From positions 1 to 64,000 of the forward strand of contig NZ_RBXJ01000001.1 of the NCBI RefSeq assembly GCF_003635115.1: DNA of 64,000 nucleotides, read 5' to 3'. Positions within the stretch are counted from its first letter, which is position 1; the number at the start of each line of letters is the position of its first letter. Source of the DNA: Microbacterium sp. AG1240. GTDB lineage: Bacteria > Actinomycetota > Actinomycetes > Actinomycetales > Microbacteriaceae. The notes beneath the pieces are model-generated. The model saw only the letters and a list, made by a program, of their open reading frames with translations, made no database searches and was not told where the DNA came from. A program made the translations under genes and the position numbers. Shown here one piece after another: positions 54,658 to 62,907 of this stretch.

Positions 54658-55440
54658 ATGAGACTTGAAGGCAAAGTCGCCATCATCACCGGCGGGGCCA
54701 GCGGTATCGGCCGAGCGACCGTCGAGAAGTTCGTCCGCGAGGGCGCGAAGGTGCTCGTCGCCGACATCTCGCTCGAGAGGGCCCAGCAGGCCGTGGACGA
54801 GATCACGGCCGCAGGCTTCGACGGCGCCACCGCGGCCTGCCAGGTCGACGTCTCGGTGTTCGCCGAGGTCGAGGCGATGGTGGCCAGAGCGGTCGAGGTC
54901 TTCGGCACGCTCGACGTCATCTTCAACAACGCCGGCATCGCCGGCGGCAAGCCCCTGCTCGAACACGATCCGGCCGTCGACTACGAGCCGATGATCCGCA
55001 TCGACCAGGACGGCGTCTACTACGGCATCCTCGCCGCGGGCCGGCAGTTCCGCGATCAGGGCACCCCCGGCGTCATCATCAGCACGTCGTCGATCTACGG
55101 CGAGCAGGCCGCCGAGCTGTCGTTCACGTACAGCGCCGCGAAGGCCGCCGTGATCTCCTTCACCCGATCGGCCGCGTACGAGCTCGCGCAGTACGGGATC
55201 CGCGCCGTGGCGATCACCCCGGGGCGCGTGGGCACCGCGATCATCAACCAGTTCAGCGACCAGCTCAAGGAGACGTTCGCGAGCGAGCAGCTGCGCAACA
55301 AGATGACCCAGCCCTCCGAGATCGCCGACGTGGTGGCCTTCCTCGCGTCCGACGAGGCGAACGTGATCAACGGCACGGTCGTCCACGTCGACGACGGCTA
55401 CTCCGTCTTCAAGCAGCGGCTCGACCTGCCCACCTTCTAG
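54658..55440 (+). CDS. SDR family oxidoreductase
   Basis: 260 residues. AIITGGASGIGRATVEKFV, NNAGIAGGKPL, Ser in STSSIYGE, catalytic YSAAK, then AITPGRVGTAIINQF. Typical length for classical SDRs. Three bases before the epimerase-like gene on the same strand. Together with the preceding SDR it could invert a hydroxyl through a ketone (oxidation then reduction). Confidence 0.88.
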   Translation: MRLEGKVAIITGGASGIGRATVEKFVREGAKVLVADISLERAQQAVDEITAAGFDGATAACQVDVSVFAEVEAMVARAVEVFGTLDVIFNNAGIAGGKPLLEHDPAVDYEPMIRIDQDGVYYGILAAGRQFRDQGTPGVIISTSSIYGEQAAELSFTYSAAKAAVISFTRSAAYELAQYGIRAVAITPGRVGTAIINQFSDQLKETFASEQLRNKMTQPSEIADVVAFLASDEANVINGTVVHVDDGYSVFKQRLDLPTF

Positions 55441-55442
55441 CG

Positions 55443-56363
55443 ATGAATCCCGATCTCGAGCTCGACCTCGATCTCGCCTGCCACATCAACGTCCTCGTGC
55501 CCGACGTCGAGCCGCGCGCGCTCGGTGCCGCGCTCGGCGCACTGGGCGAGCTGGGGTACCGCCGCGCGGTGCTCCCGCCGCTCGATCCGGAGACGACGGA
55601 TGCTGCGGAGCTGAGAGCGCTCTTCTCCGAGAGCGGCCTCGCGCCCATCACGATCGCGGGACAGGCGCCGGGAGCCGACGTCTCCTCCGACGATCCCGAC
55701 GAGGCGGCGGCTGGTGTCGCGATGCTGCGCGCGGCCGTCGATCTCACGGTCGCTCTGGGGGGAGATCAGATGAACGGCGTGCCCTACGGGCTGTTCTCCC
55801 ACCCCACGGCGCCGGTGCCGGAGCGTCGGCGCAACCGCTCGGCCCACGCGGTGGGTCGGGTCGCCGACTACGCCCACGAGCGCGGTGTCTCGATGACCTT
55901 CGAGGTGCTCAACCGTTACGAGACGTCGCTGGTGAACACCGCGGCGCAGGCGATGGACTTCGTCGAGCGCAGTGGATCCGATCACCTCCGCATCCACCTC
56001 GACACCTTCCACATGGCGGTCGAGGAGGCCGACCTCGGAGCCGCCATCCGGCTCGCACTGCCGAAGCTCGCTTACCTCGAACTGGGGCAGTCCGGTCGCG
56101 GCCTTCTCAGCGGCGGCGCGGTCGACCTCCCCGAGGTCGTCGGCCGCGCCATCGACGACGGGTACGCCGGGCGCTGGGGCGTGGAGGCGTTCTCGCGGCG
56201 CGGACTCATCGAACCCGTAGCCGACGCACTGGCGATCTGGCGGTCGCCGTTCGATGATGGCAGGGTGCTCGCCGAAGACGCTCTGCGAGTGATCCGCCGC
56301 GGCTGGTCGACGAGCGTCGCCGGCCGACGTGCGCAGCGCCTCTCCCGCGGCGCGACCATCTGA
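55443..56363 (+). CDS. sugar isomerase/epimerase family TIM-barrel protein
   Basis: 306 residues, xylose-isomerase-like barrel, closest in pattern to D-tagatose/D-psicose 3-epimerases: metal Glu in MTFEVLNRYETSLVNT, Asp/His in HLDTFHMAVEEADL, a later metal Glu in WGVEAFSRR. These interconvert C3 epimers of ketoses or move carbonyls. In this operon it would present the right ketol stereoisomer to the transketolase. Shorter, weaker N-terminal match than true epimerases, so the exact reaction is open. Confidence 0.82.
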   Translation: MNPDLELDLDLACHINVLVPDVEPRALGAALGALGELGYRRAVLPPLDPETTDAAELRALFSESGLAPITIAGQAPGADVSSDDPDEAAAGVAMLRAAVDLTVALGGDQMNGVPYGLFSHPTAPVPERRRNRSAHAVGRVADYAHERGVSMTFEVLNRYETSLVNTAAQAMDFVERSGSDHLRIHLDTFHMAVEEADLGAAIRLALPKLAYLELGQSGRGLLSGGAVDLPEVVGRAIDDGYAGRWGVEAFSRRGLIEPVADALAIWRSPFDDGRVLAEDALRVIRRGWSTSVAGRRAQRLSRGATI

Positions 56364-56397
56364 GCACACCACCCGATCGACGACGAAGGGAACCACG

Positions 56398-57885
56398 ATG
56401 TCCACCATCACGGAGGCCGAGAACCGCCTCATCGACGAGACCGCCACCGAGGGGAAGATCTACCTCGACGGCGCCTGGGTGCCGGGCGGCGGCGGTACCG
56501 CAGCATCCGTCGCCCCGGCCACGGGGGAGACGATCGCCACCGTCGGACTCGCCTCGCCCGATGATGTCGCGCGGGCCGCCGAGTCGGCCGCCCGCGCGCA
56601 GAAGGAATGGGCCGCGACCCCGCACCCCGTGCGCGCCGCGGTGCTGCGGCGGGCCGGGCAGCTGTGGGAGCAGCACGCCGACGAGATCATGGGGTGGAAC
56701 ATCCGTGAGGTCGGGGCCATCCCGCCGCTCGCGGGCTTCGCACTGCACGTCACCGCCGAGGAGTGCTACGAGGCGTCGTCGCTGCCGTCGGCGCCGCTCG
56801 GATCGATCCTCTCGAGCGCCGAGCCGCGCCTGTCGCTCGCCCAGCGCGTGCCGGTGGGCGTCGTCGCGGTGATCTCGCCGTTCAACGTGCCGCTCATCCT
56901 CGGCATCCGCGCGGTGGCGCCGGCCCTGGCCCTCGGCAACGCGGTACTGCTCAAGCCCGACCCGCGCACGATCATGACCGGCGGCGTGGCGATGGTGCGC
57001 ATCTTCGAGGAGGCGGGTCTGCCCGCAGGGCTCCTCCAGCTCGTGCCGGGCGGCGCCGACGTCGGCGAGGCGCTGGTCACCGATCCCCGCGTGCGGGTCA
57101 TCGCGTTCACGGGCTCCACCCGTGCGGGGCGCATCGTCGGCGAGCTCGCCGGTCGTCACCTCAAGCGCGCTCACCTCGAGCTGGGAGGCAACTCCGCCTT
57201 CCTCGTGCGCGCCGACGCCGACGTCGACCAGGCGGTGAACCTCGCGACGTGGGGCGCATTCCTGCACCAGGGCCAGATCTGCATGACCGTCGGACGCCAC
57301 ATCGTGCACGAGTCGCTCTTCGACGAGTACGTGGCCAAGCTCGCGGCGAAGGCCGACTCGATGGTGGTCGGCGATCCGGCCGCCGGGCAGGTGCACCTCG
57401 GCCCGCTCATCGACGAGGTGCAGCGCGACCGCGTGCACACGCTGGTGCAGGACGCGGTGGCGCAGGGCGCGACCCTCGCGGCGGGCGGGACGTACGAGGG
57501 GCTCTTCTACCGCCCCACGGTGCTCGCGAACACCCCGCGCGATGCGGCCGCGTACTGCGACGAGGTCTTCGGGCCCGTGGCGTCGGTCGTGTCGTTCTCC
57601 ACAGACGACGAGGCGGTGGCCCTGGCCTCCGAGACCGACTACGGACTCTCGCTCGGCATCGTCAGTCGCGACACCGCGGCGGCCCTCGAGCTCGCGCAGC
57701 GCATCCCGACCGGCATCGTGCACATCAACGACCAGACCGTCAACGACGAGGCCAACGCACCGTTCGGCGGGGTCGGGGCATCGGGCACCGGCTCGCGTCA
57801 CGGCGGGGCCGAGGCGAACATCGACGCGTTCACCGAGACCCGCTGGATCACGATGCGGCGCGAGCCCGGCCAGTACCCGCTCTGA
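56398..57885 (+). CDS. vanillin/benzaldehyde dehydrogenase-type aldehyde dehydrogenase
   Basis: 495 residues from ATG 56398 after GAAGGGAACC. Motifs of the aromatic aldehyde dehydrogenase group (Vdh of Corynebacterium, XylC): VISPFNVPLILGIRAVAPAL, catalytic Glu in HLELGGNSAF, catalytic Cys in WGAFLHQGQICMTVGRHIV, and GIVHINDQTVNDEANAPFGG. It oxidises benzaldehyde-type compounds to acids with NAD. It closes the transketolase operon, which implies that this pathway releases an aromatic aldehyde, or that vanillin from elsewhere is handled here. Confidence 0.88.
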   Translation: MSTITEAENRLIDETATEGKIYLDGAWVPGGGGTAASVAPATGETIATVGLASPDDVARAAESAARAQKEWAATPHPVRAAVLRRAGQLWEQHADEIMGWNIREVGAIPPLAGFALHVTAEECYEASSLPSAPLGSILSSAEPRLSLAQRVPVGVVAVISPFNVPLILGIRAVAPALALGNAVLLKPDPRTIMTGGVAMVRIFEEAGLPAGLLQLVPGGADVGEALVTDPRVRVIAFTGSTRAGRIVGELAGRHLKRAHLELGGNSAFLVRADADVDQAVNLATWGAFLHQGQICMTVGRHIVHESLFDEYVAKLAAKADSMVVGDPAAGQVHLGPLIDEVQRDRVHTLVQDAVAQGATLAAGGTYEGLFYRPTVLANTPRDAAAYCDEVFGPVASVVSFSTDDEAVALASETDYGLSLGIVSRDTAAALELAQRIPTGIVHINDQTVNDEANAPFGGVGASGTGSRHGGAEANIDAFTETRWITMRREPGQYPL

Positions 57886-57905
57886 CTCCGGAGCGCCGCG
57901 CTCGC

Positions 57906-57973
57906 CGAGAGTGCCCGTTTCCGCCGAACTGCCCTCTTTATTCGGGCTATCTCGGCGGAAACGGGCACCCTCG
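57906..57973. repeat. inverted repeat / two-way terminator, CGAGAGTGCC family
   Basis: Arms GTGCCCGTTTCCGCCGA and its exact complement (17 bp), extended by CGAG/CTCG across a mismatch; a 24-base loop has its own GCCC/GGGC stem. It lies between the convergent aldehyde dehydrogenase and MFS genes, where it can end both transcripts. The arm matches the unit at 1849-1870. Confidence 0.8.
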
Positions 57974-57993
57974 CCGCGGAACGCGCCGTCGCG

Positions 57994-59226
57994 TCAGGTC
58001 CGGTCGAGCACGAAACGGTCGCGGCCGACCGCCGCGCCCACGGCGACCTGGGCGACGGGTACGGCCAGCAGGACGAGCAGCGACAGCATCCATCGTCCGT
58101 CGATCCCGTGAAGGGCGCCGAAGACCGGCGGGAAGACGGCCGCGAACAGATAGCCGACCGACTGCGACATGCCCGACAGGGCCGAGGAGGCGACGGAATC
58201 GCGCGCCCGCTCGGCCATGAGGGTGAGCGACATGTTCAGCGAGGCCCCGGCGCCCAGGCCCGCGCAGAGCGCCCAGACGGTGAGGGCGCCCGGGGCCACG
58301 AGCAGCCCGAAGACCCCGACGATGCTCGCGACGGGGAGCACCGCGGGAATCCATCGGCGGGCGCGCCCCCGAAGCAGCAGGGGGACGATGAGCGAGCCGA
58401 CGATGGTCATGATCTGGAAGATCATCGTGTCGAAACCGGCGGTCACCGCCGACCGCCCCTGCGAGACGGCGAAGGGGGCGAGCCAGGTCACCAGCATGTA
58501 GAAGTACGCGGACTGCAGCGCCATGTATCCCGCCACGAGCCAGGCGACGGGGTCGCGCCAGATCCCCGTGCCCCGGAGCTTCGTGCCGACACTCGCCCGC
58601 GGACCACGGACCGGTGCCGCGTACCCGTCGCGACGGCGAGCCTGCGCCATCGCCCACATCCACAGCGCGATCGCGATCGGCAGCAGCGCCGAGGTGCTCG
58701 CCAGCGCCACGCGCCAGCCGTCCGCCCCGCCGCCCGCCGCGATCGAGATGGGCACGACGACCCCCGAGGCGATCGCGCCGAAGCCGCCGAGCAGCGCCGT
58801 GTACAGCCCCATCATCAGCGGCACGCGGGTGCCGAAGTCGCGCTTGATCACCGCCGGCATGAGAACGTTCGCCACGGCGAGGGCGGCGCCGATGAAGATC
58901 GTGCCGAGCCAGAGGTTCGCACCCGCTCCGGGCCATGATCGCCACGCGGTGCCGACGCCGAGGGCGATGAGCGAGATCAGCACCACTCGCGACATGCCGA
59001 ACCGCGACGACAGGGCGTGGGCCGCCGGCGAGACGAGGCCCCAGGTCACCAGCGGCACCGAGGCCAGCGCGCCGAGTGCTGCCGTGCTCGTGCCCTGGTC
59101 GGCGGCGATCTGGTCGAGGAGCGGCCCCACGCCGGTGATGGTGGTGCGCATGTTCGCCGCGATCACGCAGACCGCGCAGACGAGGAGCGCGATGCCGGGG
59201 CCGCGCCGGGTGGGGGGAGGGGTCAC
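57994..59226 (-). CDS. MFS transporter (CynX/NimT-like)
   Basis: 410 residues, 12 predicted helices, GTG start at 59226. MFS signature-like ALSSRFGMSRVVLISLIALG between helices 2 and 3. Resembles the CynX/NimT branch rather than the aromatic-acid:H+ symporter branch of PcaK. It lies 55 bases after pobA on the same strand and probably moves 4-hydroxybenzoate or a related acid across the membrane; direction and substrate are inferred. Confidence 0.85.
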   Translation of the reverse strand: MTPPPTRRGPGIALLVCAVCVIAANMRTTITGVGPLLDQIAADQGTSTAALGALASVPLVTWGLVSPAAHALSSRFGMSRVVLISLIALGVGTAWRSWPGAGANLWLGTIFIGAALAVANVLMPAVIKRDFGTRVPLMMGLYTALLGGFGAIASGVVVPISIAAGGGADGWRVALASTSALLPIAIALWMWAMAQARRRDGYAAPVRGPRASVGTKLRGTGIWRDPVAWLVAGYMALQSAYFYMLVTWLAPFAVSQGRSAVTAGFDTMIFQIMTIVGSLIVPLLLRGRARRWIPAVLPVASIVGVFGLLVAPGALTVWALCAGLGAGASLNMSLTLMAERARDSVASSALSGMSQSVGYLFAAVFPPVFGALHGIDGRWMLSLLVLLAVPVAQVAVGAAVGRDRFVLDRT

Positions 59227-59281
59227 GATTGCCGGACTCTCCTCCGGAGCGCAACGGACGCTGCGCGCGACCCTGTCGTCG

Positions 59282-60472
59282 TCACACGAGCCGCGTCTCG
59301 AGCGGCCAGCCCGTGTACGCCTCGGCGAGGTAGGTGCGCCCGGCCTCGGACTCGACCACCGAACGCAGTTCGCCGAGCTGCCGGCGGTGGTCGAACTCGC
59401 TCGCGTCGGGGGTGGAGTGCAGCATCGTCGTCATCCACCAGGAGAAGTGCTGCGCCTTCCAGATGCGACGCAGCGCGACCTCCTGGTAGGCGTCGAGCGG
59501 GCGTTCGTCGTCGTCCTGCAGGAGGGCGACGAGGGCGGTGTGCAGCAGCACGACGTCGGCGACGGCGAGGTTCATGCCCTTGGCGCCCGTGGGCGGCACC
59601 GTGTGGGCGGCATCGCCGACGAGCGCGACGCGGCCGTGACGCAGCTCCGGGGCGACGAAGCTGCGGAAGCGCAGCACGTCGCGCTGGAAGATGTGCCCCT
59701 CGTGCAGCTCGGTGCCCGGCACGCGGATGCGCAGCTCCTCCCAGATCTGCTCCTCGGTGAGGGCGTCGGGGTCGGCCTCGGGGTCGCACTGGAAGTACAT
59801 CCGCTGCACGGTCGCGCTGCGCTGGCTGATGAGGGCGAACCCGTCGGGGGAGTTGCTGTAGATGAGCTCCTCCGAGCTGGGCGGCGCCTCGCAGAGGATG
59901 CCGAACCACGCGAAGGGGTACTCGCGGAAGAGGTCGCCGCGCGCGCCGCCGGTGACCGCCGACCGTACGACCGACCGCGATCCGTCGGAGCCGACGACGA
60001 AATCCGCCTCGATCTCGAAGGGCCGGCCCGCAGCATCCGTTCCGATCACGCGCGGGCGCGTCGTGCCCGCGTCGTCGACGCGGTCGACGGTCGCCTCGAG
60101 TCGGAGGTCCTGTCCGGCCGCGAGGCGCGCGGCGACGAGGTCGCGCAGCACCTCGTGCTGCGGGTAGAGCCAGACGCTGCGTCCGACGAGTGCCGGGAAG
60201 TCGATGCGGTGCCCCTCGCCGGCGAAGCGCAGCTCGATGCCGTCGTGGCGGTTGCCGTCGGTCAGCACCCGCGTCGATGCCCCGGTCTCGACGAGGAGGT
60301 CGACCGTGCCCTGCTCGAGGATGCCCGCGCGTATCGTGTTCTCAATCTCCTCGCGCGAGCGCCGGTCGAGCACGATCGACTCGATGCCGGAGGCGGCGAG
60401 AAGGTGCGACAGCAGCAGGCCGGCGGGGCCGGCCCCCACGATCGCGACTCGGGTGCGCTCGACTCGGGTCAT
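59282..60472 (-). CDS. pobA: 4-hydroxybenzoate 3-monooxygenase
   Basis: 396 residues from ATG 60472 after GAAGGAG. FAD-binding GAGPAGLLLSHLLAASGI, VLDRRSREEIENTIRAGILE, DG-motif VGSDGSRSVVR, and GDAAHTVPPTGAKGMNLAVAD; WLYPQHEVLRDL is a PobA hallmark. Hydroxylates 4-hydroxybenzoate (from the hydroxycinnamate cluster) to protocatechuate, the PcaHG substrate. A longer frame upstream is unconserved. A perfect TTCCCAC-N3-GTGGGAA dyad lies 86 bases upstream, the same as before pcaH. Confidence 0.94.
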   Translation of the reverse strand: MTRVERTRVAIVGAGPAGLLLSHLLAASGIESIVLDRRSREEIENTIRAGILEQGTVDLLVETGASTRVLTDGNRHDGIELRFAGEGHRIDFPALVGRSVWLYPQHEVLRDLVAARLAAGQDLRLEATVDRVDDAGTTRPRVIGTDAAGRPFEIEADFVVGSDGSRSVVRSAVTGGARGDLFREYPFAWFGILCEAPPSSEELIYSNSPDGFALISQRSATVQRMYFQCDPEADPDALTEEQIWEELRIRVPGTELHEGHIFQRDVLRFRSFVAPELRHGRVALVGDAAHTVPPTGAKGMNLAVADVVLLHTALVALLQDDDERPLDAYQEVALRRIWKAQHFSWWMTTMLHSTPDASEFDHRRQLGELRSVVESEAGRTYLAEAYTGWPLETRLV

Positions 60473-60557
60473 GACGTCTCCTTCGACGAGGGCGGGGCGG
60501 GGGTGCACGGATGCTGCCGACCACTCTGCCGCGCGGGCTCGGCTCTCGCCGCCCGCC

Positions 60558-60576
60558 ATTCCCACTCGGTGGGAAT
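60558..60576. promoter_or_regulatory. IclR-type operator upstream of pobA
   Basis: ATTCCCAC-N3-GTGGGAAT, perfect 8-bp arms. The same core occurs at 62816-62832 before pcaH, so both transcripts are probably controlled by the IclR protein encoded at 62061. Confidence 0.75.
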
Positions 60577-60687
60577 CGCCCCTCGTGACCACCGTCGCGC
60601 AACGAACGGAGGACATCTCACGAGCGGAGGACGCTGGGGCGCCCTATCGTCCTCCGCCTGTGACTTCTCCTCCGCCCGACGCGGGGC

Positions 60688-61971
60688 TCAGAAGCGTCCC
60701 TCGGGCACCGTGCAGGTCACCTGCTCGGCGGTCGTGCCGGCGATCTGCGACGGGAGGGGCACCGCCGTCGCGTCGACGGCAGGCTCGTCCGACGGCGGCG
60801 GGTCTCCCTCCACCGCGGGGGGCTCATCGGGAGCCGGCTCCACGACCTCGACCCCGTACCCCTGCGAGGGGGCGCCGGTGAGCTCGAGAGGCTCGTTCGC
60901 GGCGATCGCGGCGAACAACGCGTCGCCGGCCGTGTCGACCGGAAGCACCAGGTTGTTGTCGGGGGTGGCGCCCGGGGCGTACCGCGTGGGGTACTGCACG
61001 AACACGATGTCGTTCTGCGGCACGCCTTTCAGGGCCATCGCGAGCTGCACCATCAGGGTGGGGTTCGCGAGATTCTGATCGAGCACCAACTGCCCCTGGT
61101 TCACCTGCCGCAGAGCGGTCGTGGCGAGGTCGATCAGGATGGCGGGATTGGTGAACGTCTCGTCGGACTGCATGCGACGCACGAGCGATGACATGAACTG
61201 CTGCTGGTTCGAGATGCGGCCGAGGTCAGAGCCGTCGCCGATGCCGTGCCGGATGCGGAGGAACTGAAGGGCCTGCGTGCCCTGGAGCGTGTGGTCGCCC
61301 GCCGTGAGCTGCAGTCCCGTGTGGGGGTCGGAGATGTCTCCCGCGACGCAGACGTCGACGCCGCCGATCGCGTCCGACATGGCGATCACACCCGTCCAGC
61401 GGATGGCGGCGGCGAACTGCACGTCGCCGCCCGTGAGCTCCTCGACCGTCAAGGCCGTGCACGCGAGCCCGCCGTAGACGTAGGAGGCGTTCATCGGCAT
61501 CTGACTCATCGCCGGATGACGGCCGCCGTCGCCGTCGGGGCACGAGGGGATGCCCACGAGCATGTCCCGCGGGAAGGACACGACGGTCACGCGACGCGGG
61601 TTGTCGCTGATGTTCACCAGGATCGTCACGTCGTTGCGTTCGAGCCCGTCGTCGTCGATGCCGCAACGGGCGAAGGTCGCGAGGTCCTGCCCCTCGCACG
61701 AGTCCGTTCCGACGAGCAGCACGTTCGTGCCGCCCTCGATGGCTCCGATGGCCGGCGGCGCGGCGGGATCGCCCTCGAGCACGATCGCCTTGTCGGCGAC
61801 CGCGGCCACCGATGAGAAGAGCGTGAACGACGAGACCGCCACAAGCGAGACCACCATCACCGATGCCGCCACCCCGAGCAGAGTCAGCAGCTGCATGGCC
61901 GCGCGCGGCGACGTCAGCCGGCCGTGCCGAGCGACGGTCGTGCGGCGCGTACCTCTTCGTGCGGTGCCCAT
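60688..61971 (-). CDS. LytR-CpsA-Psr (LCP) family cell-wall ligase
   Basis: 427 residues. Arg-rich cytoplasmic N terminus, one membrane helix (LLTLLGVAASVMVVSLVAVS), then an extracellular LCP domain: NVLLVGTDSCEG, RNDVTILVNI, VVSFPRDMLVGIPS, LQFLRIRHGIGDGSDLGRIS. LCP proteins attach wall polymers such as teichoic acid or arabinogalactan to peptidoglycan. A Pro/Asp/Glu-rich tail follows. It has no link with the aromatic genes on either side and interrupts the pob-pca set. Confidence 0.9.
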   Translation of the reverse strand: MGTARRGTRRTTVARHGRLTSPRAAMQLLTLLGVAASVMVVSLVAVSSFTLFSSVAAVADKAIVLEGDPAAPPAIGAIEGGTNVLLVGTDSCEGQDLATFARCGIDDDGLERNDVTILVNISDNPRRVTVVSFPRDMLVGIPSCPDGDGGRHPAMSQMPMNASYVYGGLACTALTVEELTGGDVQFAAAIRWTGVIAMSDAIGGVDVCVAGDISDPHTGLQLTAGDHTLQGTQALQFLRIRHGIGDGSDLGRISNQQQFMSSLVRRMQSDETFTNPAILIDLATTALRQVNQGQLVLDQNLANPTLMVQLAMALKGVPQNDIVFVQYPTRYAPGATPDNNLVLPVDTAGDALFAAIAANEPLELTGAPSQGYGVEVVEPAPDEPPAVEGDPPPSDEPAVDATAVPLPSQIAGTTAEQVTCTVPEGRF

Positions 61972-62060
61972 GCGATGTCCTCTCTGGCAGCGTCCACCCG
62001 TGGCGCGCGTTCGGGGGCTCCAGACTAACCAGCCCGGTAATCTCGCCGGAGGAGGCGAGA

Positions 62061-62825
62061 GTGGGCGACGGGGTGCTGCAGCGGGCGATGGGGCTGCTGC
62101 GCGCCTTCACCGAGGACGACCCGCAGCTCACCGCGAGCGAGCTCGCCGCGCGGTCGGGGCTCGCGCTGTCGACGGTGCACCGCCTGATCGCCATGATGCT
62201 GGCCGAGGGGATGCTGGCGCGCACCACGGGTCACCGGTACGCGGTGGGCGCGCAGCTCTGGGAGATCGGCGAGCTGTCGCCCCTCGCGGCGCAGCTGCGC
62301 GAGACCGCGCTTCCGCACATGGTGCGGCTGTACGAGGCGACGGGTGAGAACGTGCACCTCGCAGTGCTCGACGACCCCACCCCTGCCGCAGCATCCGCCA
62401 TCTTCGTCGGACGCATCACCGGGCGCTCGTCGGTGCCGACCATCAGCCGCAGCGGCGGGAGGCACCCGCTGCACGCGACCGGCGTCGGCAAGGCGCTGCT
62501 CGCCACGCGCGATGACGTCTGGCTCGACGACTACCTCTCCGCCCCGCTCGAACTCGAGACCCGGCTCTCGATCACCGACCCCGAGCGCCTCCGCGCCGAC
62601 ATCGAGCGCGCGCGGGGCCGGGGCTACGCCACGACCCGCGAGGAGATGACGCTCGGGAACTTCTCGGTGGCCGCGGCCCTGGGCTCGCTTCCGGGGCTGC
62701 CCCCGGCAGCCATCGGCATCGTGGCGCACCTGGGCGAGGCGCTCGACGAGCGCAGGCTCGCGCCCCTGGTGATGCAGACCGCGAAAGACCTCACGCGCGC
62801 CGTTCGACACCCCGATTCCCACTGA
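62061..62825 (+). CDS. IclR family regulator of pob/pca genes
   Basis: 254 residues from GTG 62061, behind GGAGGAGG. IclR helix-turn-helix (LTASELAARSGLALSTVHRL) and effector domain (GRHPLHATGVGKALLATRDD, GYATTREEMTLGNFSVAAAL). PcaR/PobR-type IclR proteins answer to protocatechuate-pathway acids. The gene's stop codon lies in the centre of a TTCCCAC-N3-GTGGGAA dyad in front of pcaH, and the same dyad precedes pobA, so it very likely controls both. Confidence 0.88.
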   Translation: MGDGVLQRAMGLLRAFTEDDPQLTASELAARSGLALSTVHRLIAMMLAEGMLARTTGHRYAVGAQLWEIGELSPLAAQLRETALPHMVRLYEATGENVHLAVLDDPTPAAASAIFVGRITGRSSVPTISRSGGRHPLHATGVGKALLATRDDVWLDDYLSAPLELETRLSITDPERLRADIERARGRGYATTREEMTLGNFSVAAALGSLPGLPPAAIGIVAHLGEALDERRLAPLVMQTAKDLTRAVRHPDSH

Positions 62826-62833
62826 GTGGGAAC
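62815..62833. promoter_or_regulatory. IclR-type operator upstream of pcaH
   Basis: TTCCCAC-N3-GTGGGAA (62816-62832). The three-base spacer is the TGA stop of the IclR gene, so the operator overlaps coding DNA. It lies 75 bases before the pcaH ATG. Confidence 0.75.
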
Positions 62834-62907
62834 GGGGATGCGGCGCCCGCCATCCCCGGTGCGACTCTGTAGACAGCCCACCCGAATGGACCGTCGAAGG
62901 AGACCCC

